Assembly: GCA_039720395.1 (NCBI GenBank)
Contig: CM077824.1
Span: 18,933,046 to 18,997,045 of the forward strand
Direction of reading: 5' to 3'
DNA from: Liquidambar formosana
Taxonomy: Eukaryota > Streptophyta > Magnoliopsida > Saxifragales > Altingiaceae
DNA length: 64,000 nt
The notes beneath the pieces are model-generated. The model did no database searches and was not told the DNA's origin. It saw only the letters and a list, made by a program, of their open reading frames with translations. Shown here piece by piece: positions 1-10,929 of the stretch. The position numbers and the translations under genes are program-made. Each line of letters begins with the position of its first letter. Position 1 is the stretch's first letter.

Positions 1-290
1 TTTTAGAATATATTAAAGTATGTGTTTTAAAATTATAGTTTCATATTCCTATATATTTCTATTTATTACATAGGAATTATAGTTTCCATTTTCTTTGAAT
101 TCCTATTTGTATTTTATATATTAAGGTATGTGTTTTAAAATATATTAAGGTATGTGTTTTAGAATTATAGTTTTCATATTACCATATTTCCTATAGAAAG
201 GTGGGTAGTTGTGTATTTAAAAATTAAAATAAGGGTATATTAGTTAATCAAAAGTTTTTCTTACATTCATCTTTTTATAGGTAGTATAGA
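1..290 (-). mobile_element. Helitron 5' end (truncated by window edge)
   Basis: Read on the minus strand this begins TCTATACTACCTATAAAAAG, followed by a stretch closely matching the 5' part of the Helitron at 47.1 kb, including the sentence of TATAGTTTCC and ATGTGTTTT-like words further in. Plant Helitrons begin with TC and insert between A and T without a target duplication; the flank here is TATA. Only the 5' portion is visible and the rest lies left of the window. The end could be a few bases away because the target is itself TA-rich. Confidence 0.6.
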
Positions 291-296
291 TATATC

Positions 297-1075
297 TAGA
301 GAGAGAGAGAGAGATTCCCCTTCTTTTTAAAAAATTGGGCTTGAGTATATTTTTAGACCTACCTTGAATTCTCACTTTTTACCAAAAATTGAGGGCCCAA
401 AGCGGTTGCTTTAGGAGGTTGTGCTTAAGGTCAAACTTGATTATTTTGTATTTGGCACTGTGTACAACATCAAACCCTTACTCCCTTACGATTCCCCAGA
501 CGTTTCTAACATTGGCTCTTTTCCTTTTGCATTTTTATATTTAAACTGAATTTTTTGTAGCTGTAGTAATATTTCTTATTCGACATAACTGTATAAATTG
601 AAAAGAATACACTAAGGCTCTATTTGGTTTGCGAATTTTATCAAAGAAAAAAAATAAATTAATATAAAGAATAGTATTTTTTTTTATTTGGTCATAATGG
701 AAAATTGAAAGAAAAAGAAGAATTAGAATAACTTTGACTTGATATGATTTTATCTTTTCCTTTCATTTTCTTTCCTTCTCATTTTTTTTCCTATACTTTT
801 TTTATTTTTATTTTTATTTTTGGTAGAATTCATGAACTAAATAGAGGGTAAAAATATGTATGTAGGGTATGTATGAATGGTAAAAATTGCTCCCTCACTC
901 TCAAATGTTATGTCTACGCATATATTTTAATTTTTAAAGTTTACCTTTCTATTTTATTTTTTATTATGATATATAAAAAATAATTATTTAAAAAAAATGA
1001 AATAAGTTTTTTAAATAATTATTTGTTTTGACTTTTGAAATAGAAGGAAATTTTTACGATTTCCCAAATAATTAT
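297..1075. repeat. Dispersed ~780-bp direct repeat, copy 1
   Basis: This stretch matches 30838-31590 in the same orientation almost from end to end, starting in the (GA)n run and ending near ACGATTTCCC. Both copies carry the same Tourist-like MITE, so the MITE was in place before duplication. No coding potential was recognised. The left edge is cut by the Helitron at 1-290, so the original copy may have extended further. Confidence 0.8.
616..848. mobile_element. Tourist-like MITE (PIF/Harbinger type)
   Basis: Terminal inverted repeats GGCTCTATTTGGTTTGCGAA and (reverse-complemented right end) CCCTCTATTTAGTTCATGAA are flanked by TAA on both sides (613-615 and 849-851), the classic 3-bp target of PIF/Harbinger elements. 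About 233 bp, AT-rich, no ORF. The same insertion is present in the second copy of the surrounding repeat at 31157. Confidence 0.65.
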
Positions 1076-1086
1076 TTTATTTTTCA

Positions 1087-1764
1087 TGGTCCTATCGTAA
1101 CATTTATCAAGGCAACATATTAGGTAGAGTTCTATTGTGCCGTATTTTAAGGCAATGTATAATCTAGGCAAGATAGTAGGTAAAGTCCTATTGTGCCATA
1201 TTTTAAGGCAAATGGTAGTTTAAGGTTCTCTCGAGCCACACATTTAGAAAATTGATAATCAAGGCAACTTAGCTGGTTATAGACCTATCAAATCATATAT
1301 CAGGACATCATTGTACTTTATGGTTCTATCAGACCACAAATTGAGGCAATTTATAATTAAGGCAACTTCGCAGGTTATGAATCGTGGGAACCGTATGTCG
1401 AGGTAATATGGTGGTTTAAGGTCCAACTAGACCATACATTAAAACAACTAATAAACGAGGCAACATAGTAGGTTATGGACGTACAAAATCGTATATAAAG
1501 GCAACATGGCAGTATAAGGTCCTACCAGACCATACATCAAGGTATCAATAATCGAAACAACATGGTAGGTTATAGTCCTACGGTATTGTATATCGAGGCA
1601 ACATGGTAGTTTAAAGTCTTACAAGACCACACATCAAGGCAACCAATAATCGAAGGAACATGGTTGGTTATGGTCCTACTGAACTATGTATAGAGGCAAC
1701 ATAGTAGTTTAACGTCATATCAGACCACATATCGAGGCAATCGATAATCAATGCAGCATAGTTG
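1087..1764. repeat. 98-bp minisatellite, left block
   Basis: About seven degenerate copies of a ~98-bp unit. Each unit has two related halves, one containing GGCAACATGGTAGTTTAAGG and CCAGACCACACATC, the other GGTAGGTTATGGTCCTACTG and TATATCGAGGC. Successive GTAGTTTAA words fall at about 1509, 1606 and 1704. The array is interrupted by the hAT element at 1773 and resumes at 2594. No coding function is seen. Confidence 0.85.
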
Positions 1765-1772
1765 GTTATGGT

Positions 1773-2585
1773 CAGGGACGGAACTAGGATTTTATCTCAG
1801 GGGTGGCCAAAATATGAATAATAAACATTTTCCATTTCAGGTATGAGAATTATACTAAGATTCAAGATTAAATATATTAAAAAAAAAAAAAAAAAAAAAG
1901 GAAGAAGAAGAAGAAGAAGAAGAAGAAGAGGGGTTGACAGTAGCAATAAATTTGAAGAAGGTTTTAAAATAAATAAATAAAATATTAAAAAAAAAAAAAA
2001 ACAAAAACAAAGAAAGTGTACCTTAATATGTAGAAATTGAGCAGTGATTTTCTCTGGCAAGATGCTTTCCGTTAACTATTACTCTCTAGTGTGCTCAATG
2101 ATTTTGTTTGACAGAAATCTGGGGTAAATCCAAAGTTAACAAAAAAAAAAAAAAAAAAAAAAAGGGCTAAAACGATCGATAGGAGAATGTGCTTGTTTTA
2201 TTTTGGACATTTTACCTTTTGTATAGATTAATTCTAGCTTTTTATCTTTAGGTATAAATTGCCTATTTGACTTTTAAGGGATCATGTGAGGAACCATTGT
2301 GCTGATTGGGAGGGACTATTGGTCGATTGTGCCTAAAACATTGAAACTAGTAAATTACGTTTTTGTGACCATTTAGCAATATAATACCAAAACCAAACCC
2401 ATTAGTAGTTATTTCATAGTAGGTTGATAATCAATCTGTAACAAGTTAACAGGTAATACCTTGTTTTGGTATTAGCTTCGAATATGGTAACCAAAAAATA
2501 CTTTATCAAGACAATTTTTTGGAAGTGAGGGGGGCTGGGAGGGGGGGACATGGCCACTCCAAGCCTAAGTATAGTTCCGTCTCTG
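1773..2585. mobile_element. Non-autonomous hAT transposon
   Basis: The left end CAGGGACGGAACTAGGAT and the reverse-complemented right end CAGAGACGGAACTATACTTA form a terminal inverted repeat of the plant hAT type (CAGGGGCGGA-like). It is flanked by a perfect 8-bp target-site duplication GTTATGGT (1765-1772 and 2586-2593), as hAT elements make. The element is 813 bp, contains poly-A and (GAA)n runs, and has no transposase. It split the 98-bp minisatellite, whose reading resumes after the second GTTATGGT. Confidence 0.85.
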
Positions 2586-2593
2586 GTTATGGT

Positions 2594-2840
2594 CCTACTG
2601 TACCATATATCGAGTTAACATGGTAGTTTAATGTCCTACCAGACCACAAGACCACACATCGAGGCAACTAATAAACAAAGCAATAGGGTAAGTTATAGTC
2701 CTACAGAATCATTTATGGAGGCAACATGGTATGTTATTGGTCCTACTGAACCGTATATCGAAACAACATGGTATTTTAAGGTCCAGACTGCGTATTGAGG
2801 CAACTAGGCTACTTAGTTGGTTATAGAAGCAACAAAGTAA
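2594..2840. repeat. 98-bp minisatellite, right block
   Basis: Continuation of the array at 1087-1764 after the hAT insertion; about two and a half further copies with the same GGCAACATGGTA and GACCACACATCGAGGC words. It runs into the SINE at 2842. A further unit fragment (TTAACGTACATCCGGACCACAAATC) appears beyond the copia element at about 8895-8920. Confidence 0.75.
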
Positions 2841-2841
2841 C

Positions 2842-3079
2842 CTACTCTTGAGTAGCCCATTTGGTGAGGGCAAACTTGTGATTGTGTGGTTAAGTGCACG
2901 GCCATGGGTTCCATTCCTCACTAGGACAACCCAAGATTTAAGTAAAGGGGTGTGACGGTGGGTTGCTACACTAGTCTCCCCGAGCGTTAGGCTCCGTGGG
3001 TCAGTCCAAAGGCCTTGTTGCTATGGGATGATTCCACACTTCCACCATTATCTAAAAATAAATAAATAAATAAAAGAAA
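2842..3079 (+). mobile_element. tRNA-derived SINE
   Basis: About 240 bp starting with a tRNA-like head: a box A-like TAGCCCATTTGGTGAGGG near 2852 and a box B-like GGGTTCCATTCCTC near 2904, ending in an (AAAT)n tail at 3053-3074. It is flanked by a ~19-bp imperfect direct repeat (ATAGAAGC at 2823 and 3080, 3 mismatches by eye), as expected of SINE insertion. It lies inside the minisatellite and immediately next to the copia element at 3101. Confidence 0.65.
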
Positions 3080-3100
3080 ATAGAAGCAGCAAGGTAGCTT

Positions 3101-3513
3101 TGAAGGATCTTGAGTATTTAAATGGTGATACAACTATGTCGTTAGACTGGGTATCACACGTAGGGATGGTGAATGCAGAGAAGAAAAAGAAGAGAGACTT
3201 TATGTTTAACGTTAGTTTTCTGATTACATGTTGGGTTAGAATGTGGTATATTTATAATATACCAAAAGGTACCATGTAACTAACTATGCAACCTTTCAAA
3301 GGGTTACATCTCTTTATAAAAGACATGTCTCTTCATCCACCCAATCATATGCTTGTGTACATCATAAATATCATAAATATGATGTACACTCCCACATATG
3401 ATATTTCGCTATGTGGGAATTGGGAATATCATCTTGGAAGATATATTTCTAAGATGAATGATATGGTGTAGTGAAGTACACCGTATCTCATGTTTGTCAT
3501 AATAAGTTCTTCA
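3101..3513 (-). repeat. 3' LTR of copia element 1
   Basis: 413 bp; on the minus strand it runs TGAAGAACTT...ATCCTTCA. About 18 substitutions, nearly all transitions, plus a 9-bp indel separate it from the 8488-8891 LTR. A TATAAATA box lies near 3250 on the minus strand. Confidence 0.93.
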
Positions 3514-4379
3514 ATCTCCCACTTGACAAATATGAGATAACATGATAACTTCCTCTAGTTAGTTACCGCGGTTGAATATCCTCTAGAATTCTTCAATTGG
3601 GCACTAACTCTCATCTGAATTTCTCTCAGATCAGTGTCAGATGATGGTATGACCATACGTGCGCACACTTTTACCATTTTATTCTGACCGCACCTATTTC
3701 CCAATATATCAATTTCTTGATATGTTCCAGGCAACTTCAATTCACTCTCTTTCAAGTGAATCGCACCAACATACCTGTAATAGGGAACCATAGTTCACCA
3801 CCCCAGTTACTATTGGCGACTTCAGCCACACACAAGTGGTGTTGACCTGCGCTCGAAATTTAGATCAAATACTTCCTTCTAGGTTCTCGCAAAGGTTTTC
3901 CTTGATACAGTTTATTAGCGATTTTAACACTATGCGCCTAAGTGTTATGCAGAATTAATTGGGTGTATATTGTGAACTTTACATCCTCAATCGTTCTCGT
4001 TACCTCGCTAGTGTCCTCTATCTCATCTTTGACCAATATTTGTCCCCACAAATAGATAGAGTCGCATCAACTTGTTCTTCTTAGGCGTCCCCGAGATCCA
4101 TCCAATGATGCATTATACCGCATGCCCTGCTACAACACCTAGGTGATTCTCAATCCCATTGTAGTTACATGCTCTTTGAACTTTTCCAAAGATAATCCCT
4201 TGGTCATGGGATCAGCCACCATCCTTTCTGAGGGTATATAGTTGACTTTAATTTCTTCCTTCTCCCACTATATCTTATATATAGTGTTATCTTTCAACAA
4301 TGTGTTTGCCTTTGGAGTTATCTCCATTTTTATCAATTAGATAGTGGACTTCTCGTCACAAACACATTGACTATTTTTC

Positions 4380-5650
4380 TAAGTATACCTAATTTTATAA
4401 GTGCTTAAAACAAACTGCATTACTTACCATTGTGCTGCATGCTTGTTTCCATGGCATTTCTGGAACACAACTTGTTTCTTACTTATCCAAGAAACAACCC
4501 ACCAACATGGCCACTCATAGATTTTCTACTATCTACATTATCTGCAAAATCTGCATTATTGTAGCCAACGATTTCTAGATCACTTAAAATAAAATTCATA
4601 CCTTTTGTGCCGCATAAGTATCTAAATATTCTCTTAATGGTCTGCTAATGTGTTCTTCTCAGATTAAGTCGTTATCTACGCACTAATCCAATCCCATGAC
4701 ATTCACATGGCTTTGCAATTATCATTGCACACACGAGGTTGCCCATATCTTGGGCAAAAGAGGATACTTCTATATCTAGAATTTCTTCCTCCTTCTAAGA
4801 GCGTTTTATTTTGCTTAAACTTAAGCCCTTTGCAGATGTGGGTGCCCACGAATTTACAATCATCTATGATAAAACTCTATAAGCACTTTTCCTAGATACT
4901 TATCTTGATCCAAATATAACAGCCTAGAACTTCTTTCCCTAGAAGTTGTTATCCCTAAGACATTTGATACTTTGCTTATATCCTTCCTATCAAATTTGGA
5001 TCTTAAATTTGATTTTGATCTCATGATCACATCTAAGTTACTATCCGCTAGTATTTTTCCATTTAGATAAATTGAAAATATTGCTAGCTTCACTTGGCAT
5101 TTTAGTGATCTAGTGGACTCAATACACATCCTATTTCTAGGATACCTGGTGGAATTTCAAGTACAATAATCTTGAAAATAGTTTGAGCCCACACAAGGAT
5201 CTTTTTAATTTATAGACTTTGACCTCATGTCCTTTTGCCTCAACCCCTTTGGGTTGATTCACATAGATGTCTTCCTTCAACTTTATGTTAAAAAAATGCA
5301 GTCTCGACATCTAATCGATGTAACTCAAGATCTATCTTGGCCACTACTGACATGAAAATCCTAGTGGATGTAAACTTCACCACAAGCGGATTTGTTTCTA
5401 CAAAGTCTATCTTAGACTTTAAAATAAAGTATTTTGCAGCTAATCTAGTCATGTACTCATTTAAAGTACAATCTCAATTTTAGTTTTTTTTTTTTTTTTT
5501 TATGGACCTATTAGCCATCTACATCCAATGGCTTTCATTTCCTTTAAAAGTTCAGGTAGTACCCATAATCCATTATTTTCAAAGAAATCTAATTTCTTTT
5601 TCATAACTTTGCATCTATATTGGCATCTCTCAGTACATAACTTGTGAGAA
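4380..5650 (-). pseudogene. Reverse transcriptase / RNase H remnant of element 1
   Basis: The longest open piece (4860-5129, 89 codons) matches the RT region following the active-site loop in element 2, including LLYLDQDKYLGKVL against LLYLDQEKYLEKVL. Around 4540-4600 a degraded RNase H block reads LEIVGYNNADFADN, in which the catalytic SDAD-type aspartate is replaced by asparagine. Near 5700-5760 the minus strand shows RPRESSQSLKDYYVYNLEEV, the segment just upstream of RT in the same family. Many stops and shifts make it non-functional. Confidence 0.8.
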
Positions 5651-7476
5651 ATTTTTAGTTGTCCTTATCTTATGTCTTCTACCTCTTCAAGGTTATAAAC
5701 ATAATAGTCCTTAAGACTTTGAGACGATTCCCTTGGCCTTTCCCTTCCATTAATTTGAATCACTTTGCGAATCTCATCATTTGATCCGTTTCTCCCACTG
5801 ATTCGAATCTCTTTACCTTATCTCGTTTGTACCTTCTAATCAATCATTTTATGATCTAAAAGGAACTAATAAGTACATTGGGCATAGCCTGCTCTTCATC
5901 CAAGAGCTTTTTATCTACCAAGGGACTCACTAGATTAGCAATTTCATAAAGATAACATCCCTGATATCTATCTTTTCTTTTTCCAAATGGAAGAACCAAT
6001 ACCCATCGATAGTTTCAAGGTATCTTATTTATCTATACTCCCATATCTTGTTTTCTAGTTTATCCTTGAGGGGTTTAGTAATTAACACATGAATCTTTAC
6101 ATTCCCTACACTTAGGTTTTCCATGTCTGGTTCTTTCTCAATCCATAATTTTCAAGGTAGTTTAGTTTAGCCTTAGACCTTGAATCTACAAAATGTACGT
6201 TATTTTGAACAAATCGTTGCCCATAAATAACAAGTTATGCATATGTTTCCATGGACCTAGCTAGACGCATGTCTATCATATAGAGTCATATAGATTCTTT
6301 TCTACAATCCTGTATAGTTCATTGTACATATGTCTCATGCCAGAATCTTGGCAGAAAAATACCAAAGGTACCACCTAAGTCATTATTCAAGGTTTTAATA
6401 GGTACATCTTTTGCATTTCTTCTTTATTTTTATACCCAAACCTTGAATAAAGATCTGTGAAGGATTATAAAGAATTTCATTCTCTATTATTGCAATTGAA
6501 CACACATCATTTGCATTTAACCCCTTCACTTGACCATCCTATGGGTATATGATCATACCTTAATTACATTTAAAACCCCTTATAACTAGAATTCTCCCAC
6601 TGTTTAGGGCACACAAGACATTATAGAGTGACATACTAGACTCTTAACAGGAGATTTCATACCCACACTCATCGAACATAATTTTATAAATTACTCCCCC
6701 TATATACCATCATAAATGGCTTTGTACCTTAATCTTGAAGTTGATGAAACCATCTCTATTCTCTATGTCATTCTTGGTTTCTTTAGTGTCATTCCACACT
6801 AATAATAGAATGTACTCACACAACCATATATAACTATAGAGACAAAACAATACAACTTCAATACGTTGTTGTACTTTTTACTTTTTGGCATATCACTATA
6901 TAATGACCAACTTCACCATCAAATTGTTTGGAGGAATCTTGAATCAACAGTAGGTTAATCTCAACCTTTTCAATCCCTTTTTTTTTTATGTAATTTCTTT
7001 TATAATTTTGGGCCAATCCCATAAGTAGAACAATCAGTGACAACTTGTTTTGCTCATTTACCAAAGAAATTACCACATTTTCTCATAATATTGGAAAATT
7101 GTTGAGAATGGTTGATACTTGCAATGGACTTCCCAACATTGAAATACATATATTTTGTTTTTAAAAAAAAATTTTAAAACAAATATAAACTCCAACACTG
7201 TCCTGTTATAGATATGTGGATCAAAATTTTCTTTTTCAATAAAATCGTATTTAATTTTCAAATTTTCATCCATATGTATTTCCCAACTATCCATATTGCC
7301 ATATGTCCTGGGTATTCATGTTGAATACCTACGCAAATACACAAACTTGCTCCCACTATTTTCTTTATTTGACAATGGTGAGGTCATTTCATTAATATAG
7401 GGCTTTATTATTTTGAGGGTGGAAAAAAATCTTTTTACATGTCTAGAGACATTAATTTTTCCTCTTCCATATTGAG

Positions 7477-7481
<5 letters not shown>

Positions 7482-7519
<38 letters not shown>
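7482..7519. repeat. (TA)n microsatellite
   Basis: About 19 TA dinucleotides inside copia element 1. Other long (TA)n tracts in the window lie at about 16747, 21737, 48580, 63313, 63680 and 63875. Confidence 0.9.
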
Positions 7520-7520
<1 letters not shown>

Positions 7521-8468
7521 TATTATAATTATTTAACATTAATAGTACATCATCTACTCTTGCTAATTAAATTTTATAACAACAACAATAATAATACTAA
7601 TACAATATAAATTTGTAAAGAAACGAAGTAAAATAATTACTTACAAATCCCTAGGATGTGCAATCCTTGTATCTTATTGGATTAAGTATTCTCTGTTGAC
7701 ATGGCTCCATTGAAAACGGTGCATGAATAATCTTGTGTTGATCTATAGGGTCCGCAATCATTTGCAAATTGTCTAATGTATTCTAATTGCTTTTATGTGA
7801 CTTTCCTTAGAATTCTAATTTTTCCACGTCTAAATTCAAAATATGAAGCCACAGTTGCATCTAGAATGTCAAATTATAGTAGAGTACCAAATTGTGCATC
7901 AATGGGAAGTCATTTGGTCCTTCAATTTGACGATAATTTGAAAATGCATTAAACCGATTGAATGGGAAACGGGCTTAATCCAGTTTGTGAAACCGGGTTA
8001 ATGTTAGATCACGGTTTGACCAAGTCAAATTTTATTTTGTTTTGAACACGTTAGACCCACTTGCTTTTCTTTTAACAATATCAACACTTTTGCATTGATA
8101 TAGTCAATGTATTCTTTGCCATTTAACAATGGCAGAACTTTCTTCTCGATGATGTCAGCGTGTGCAGGGGCCATTATGAAACTTTCTCAATTATGTAAAC
8201 GGCCCTCCTTGTTGCTTTGAGAAAGTTGACACTTTCAGATGTTGTATTTTGCGCGGGCTGAAGGCTATGCAGTACACGGGGTTTCGACGGCGAACGCAAT
8301 GTCTTCACAGGTTCTTGATAATCAATAAATTTGTTTATCTTTTTCTTGACCGAATACACTCTTAAATCCTTTTTGAAGTGATTTCGATAAAAAAAAAAAA
8401 AAAAAAAAAAAAAAAGAGAGAAATCTTTTTAAATTTCTTATTTTCTTTGCTCATGAATACTTCCCTTA

Positions 8469-8486
8469 AACCTGGCTCTGATACCA
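8469..8486 (-). promoter_or_regulatory. Primer-binding site (initiator tRNA-Met) of element 1
   Basis: Minus strand TGGTATCAGAGCCAGGTT, one base after the LTR end, the usual plant copia site complementary to the 3' end of initiator tRNA-Met. Confidence 0.9.
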
Positions 8487-8487
8487 C

Positions 8488-8891
8488 TGAAGGATCTTGA
8501 GTATTTAAATGGTGATACAATTATGTCGTTAGACTGGGTATTACACGTAAGGATGGTAAATGCAGAGAAGAAAAAGAAGAGAGACTTTATGTTTAACATT
8601 AGTTTTTTGATTACATGTTGGGTTAGAATGTGGTATATTTATAATATACCAAAAGGTACCATGTAACTAACTATGCAACCTTTTAAAAGGTTACATCTTT
8701 TCATAAAAGACATGGCTCTTCATCCACCCAATCATATGCTTGTGTACATCATAAATATGACGTACACTCCCATATATAATATTTCGTTACGTGAGAATTG
8801 GGAATATTATCTTGGAAGATATATTTCTAAGATGAATGATATGGTGTAGTGAAGTACACCGTATCTCATGTTTGTCATAATAAGTTCTTCA
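8488..8891 (-). repeat. 5' LTR of copia element 1
   Basis: 404 bp, same TG...CA ends as its partner. It would carry the promoter of the minus-strand element. Followed on the minus strand by the primer-binding site at 8486-8469. Confidence 0.93.
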
Positions 8892-8896
8892 AGCTT

Positions 8897-9430
8897 AACG
8901 TACATCCGGACCACAAATCTAACCATGCTAATTGTTATGAAGTTTAGGCACACAATTTTGCGAAGGGGTTATGAAAAAAGGAGCAGTGGAGTACAGAAAA
9001 AAGGAAATGAAAGATGTGATATTGAAGAAGGATAGGCACAAAGATATTAACTTTTTAGAGATCCTAGTTCAATAAAAATTAGGAATCATCAAGTTTGCTT
9101 AGGTTAGTAAACCGAATGGTAATAAGTTTAATTTATAATTAATTTAAACTATGAGGGTGTCTTTAAACGTGGAGATTAAATTCCTCCACATTGCTTTACG
9201 TGAATCATTCCTCATCCTAAATGAGGCTATTTGAAAAAATGGTAGCCATGACTAAAATGACTTGATAACATTTCACTGTCCTTTCCATGATTTCCTAAAA
9301 GTTGACACATTCCAGAAGTAATGGTAACAATTCACATATTCTTTGTTACAATGACTAAAGATAATGGATAGATTTGTACCTCCTAAAGGATGTAAATCAG
9401 CCTACTTCAATAATAAGAGATATAATGATC
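8897..9430. other. Intergenic, no gene seen
   Basis: Starts with a leftover minisatellite unit after the copia target duplication. The rest is AT-rich sequence with scattered stops in all frames; nothing recognised. Confidence 0.5.
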
Positions 9431-9436
9431 TACCAT

Positions 9437-10139
9437 AGTTATTAAAGGCGCAAAGCTCTACCATAGTTATTAAAGGCGCAAAGTGCATGTAGGCACCAAG
9501 GACTCTTTGGGCCTAGGTGCAAAAAATAATAAAATAATAAATACATAAATAAAAGTGTGGACCAAAGAGAAGCAAGGACTATATTTTAATTAAAAAAAAT
9601 TAAAAATATTTGATTAGATGCAACTAACAAAGAAAAAATAAATTCTAAAAAAATAGTAAAAAAATGAATACTCTATTTCTCTAATCTTTTGGCCTCTAAG
9701 AAGAAGAATAAGAACATAGTAAAAATAAAATAAAATAAAAAAGAAGAGGGCTGAAAGAAAACCGTAAGAAAAATAAGAAGGAAAGTTGAAGGAGTTAAAA
9801 AAGGCTGGAACTCACTCTTTGAAGGTGAAAGAACTTTGGGGCTCAATGTTTCTTTTCATTTTGCCCCTTTTTTTAATGTTTAATGACTTTAATCAAATGG
9901 TCTAACAGTTACGGTTTACAAATCACTTATGAATTTCAAAAAGGTAATTAAAAATAAATAAATAAGACGAAGCGAGTGGACTTCACTCAAGCATGCATTT
10001 TTTGGCCTTGGGCTTTGATAAACGCCCCAAAAAATTGCACTTTAAGTGTTCTTGAGGAACGTGCCTTGCCTAAGCCAAAGCGAAGCCCAACCCTACACCC
10101 GCCTACACCTTGCACCTTAGCGCGCTTTTCACAACTATG
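9437..10139. mobile_element. Fold-back MITE with CATAGTT...AACTATG ends
   Basis: The left end CATAGTTATTAAAGGCGCAA pairs with the reverse complement of the right end, CATAGTTGTGAAAAGCGCGC. The flanks share ATCTAC (ATGATCTAC if the terminal ATG is counted), consistent with a 9-bp Mutator-type target duplication but not proof. The left terminus is duplicated in tandem (about 9433-9458 and 9459-9484). No transposase is present. Confidence 0.6.
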
Positions 10140-10299
10140 ATCTACTACTTTATTTTATTCTATAATAAAATAAGATACTCAACTACTTGCCTAATTTACA
10201 TAAAGTTTGACTGATTTTAATAGAATTGTTTTCATCTTCTATTAGAAATAACCAATTAGACAATCAAAGATATATTTGGGAATTACCATTTTGTAGAGA

Positions 10300-10429
10300 A
10301 GATCCTTTGAAAGAGTATAACTATAGCAAAGAACTCTGGCACTGGTGTTCTTTTGACAAATTCCTTTACACTTTGACGGAATTGGCCCAAACCCTATGGT
10401 GTTAAAGCTCTGTGATACAGGCCAAACAC
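10300..10429 (-). pseudogene. Subtilisin-like protease pseudogene, second exon fragment
   Basis: The minus-strand reading contains GVWPVSQSFNTIGFGPIPSK followed by CKGICQKNT, the segment just after the catalytic aspartate in plant subtilases of the SBT5/AIR3 group (family form: GVWPES.SF.DEG.GPIPSKWKGICQ). An AG acceptor at 10430-10431 precedes the GTGTTTGGC start, matching a conserved intron position, so this is a genomic relic and not a retrocopy. After about residue 30 the family resemblance (RCNRKLIGAR) is lost. No downstream exons with the catalytic His or Ser were found. Confidence 0.75.
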
Positions 10430-10760
10430 CTAACACACCCACATTTTTAAGATCATCAAATGCTTTTGCAAAAAGCTAGAAAATGTAAATAATTTGGAGA
10501 ACAGCAAAATATGAGAGTATGTATAACTGCAGCAAGGTTGGAATTCATCAATAGACAAGCTTTTCAGATACTTTATTCAAGGGCCTACATAAACCTATAA
10601 AGGATCTTAAGATTTTAACAACTTCCTTTCATATATCACCTAAGTACTATATAAATTTAAACTCATGTAATAGATAAAAAGATAATGATAGTAAAATTAG
10701 GATTCAAGTTTGGAAGGACAGAATAATAAGGAAGAATACAAAGTCACGAAAAAAAAAATA

Positions 10761-10926
10761 CCACTGTAAAGATTTCCTATGATTGTATCTTCACAAAATC
10801 TGGCCTTGATACCTTGGAATTGGAGTGAATTACACCATTCTTTTCCAGTAACATAAAATCCCATGAATGAGTTGTGTGTAATCTGTATAGGAAAACTGAC
10901 AAAACTTTCGGATGCTCTGCATTGAT
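10761..10926 (-). pseudogene. Subtilisin-like protease pseudogene, first exon fragment
   Basis: Reads INAEHPKVLSVFLYRLHTTH then SWDFMLLEKNGVIHSNSKVS in one frame, the end of the I9 propeptide and start of the S8 domain, then shifts by one base and continues as ARFCEDTIIGNLYSG. In subtilases the last block is DTIIGNLDTG with the catalytic Asp; here that residue is Tyr. A frameshift plus loss of the active-site Asp make this a pseudogene. It is paired with the fragment at 10300-10429 across a ~330-bp former intron. Neighbouring sequence shows no further exons. Confidence 0.78.
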
Positions 10927-10929
10927 AGT

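Larger units (their letters stand above)
3101..8891 (-). mobile_element. Ty1/copia retrotransposon, decayed (element 1)
   Basis: A complete but coding-dead LTR element on the minus strand: LTRs at 3101-3513 and 8488-8891, tRNA-Met primer site at 8469-8486, polypurine tract at 3514-3527, and a perfect 5-bp target duplication AGCTT (3096-3100, 8892-8896). Internal order on the minus strand is leader, gag region, integrase region, then RT and RNase H (recognisable at roughly 5650-4380), the copia order. All frames are broken by stops, shifts and losses. The sequence between pol and the polypurine tract is clearly homologous to that of element 2 (61500-62110), so both belong to one family although their LTRs differ beyond the first ~45 bp. 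Confidence 0.93.

Noticed and set aside
1797..2060. 87-codon minus-strand ORF rich in Leu/Phe
   Set aside because: Translation of poly-A and (GAA)n runs inside the hAT element.
1087..2840. CRISPR-like array
   Set aside because: Units are contiguous and degenerate with no unique spacers; this is a eukaryotic minisatellite.
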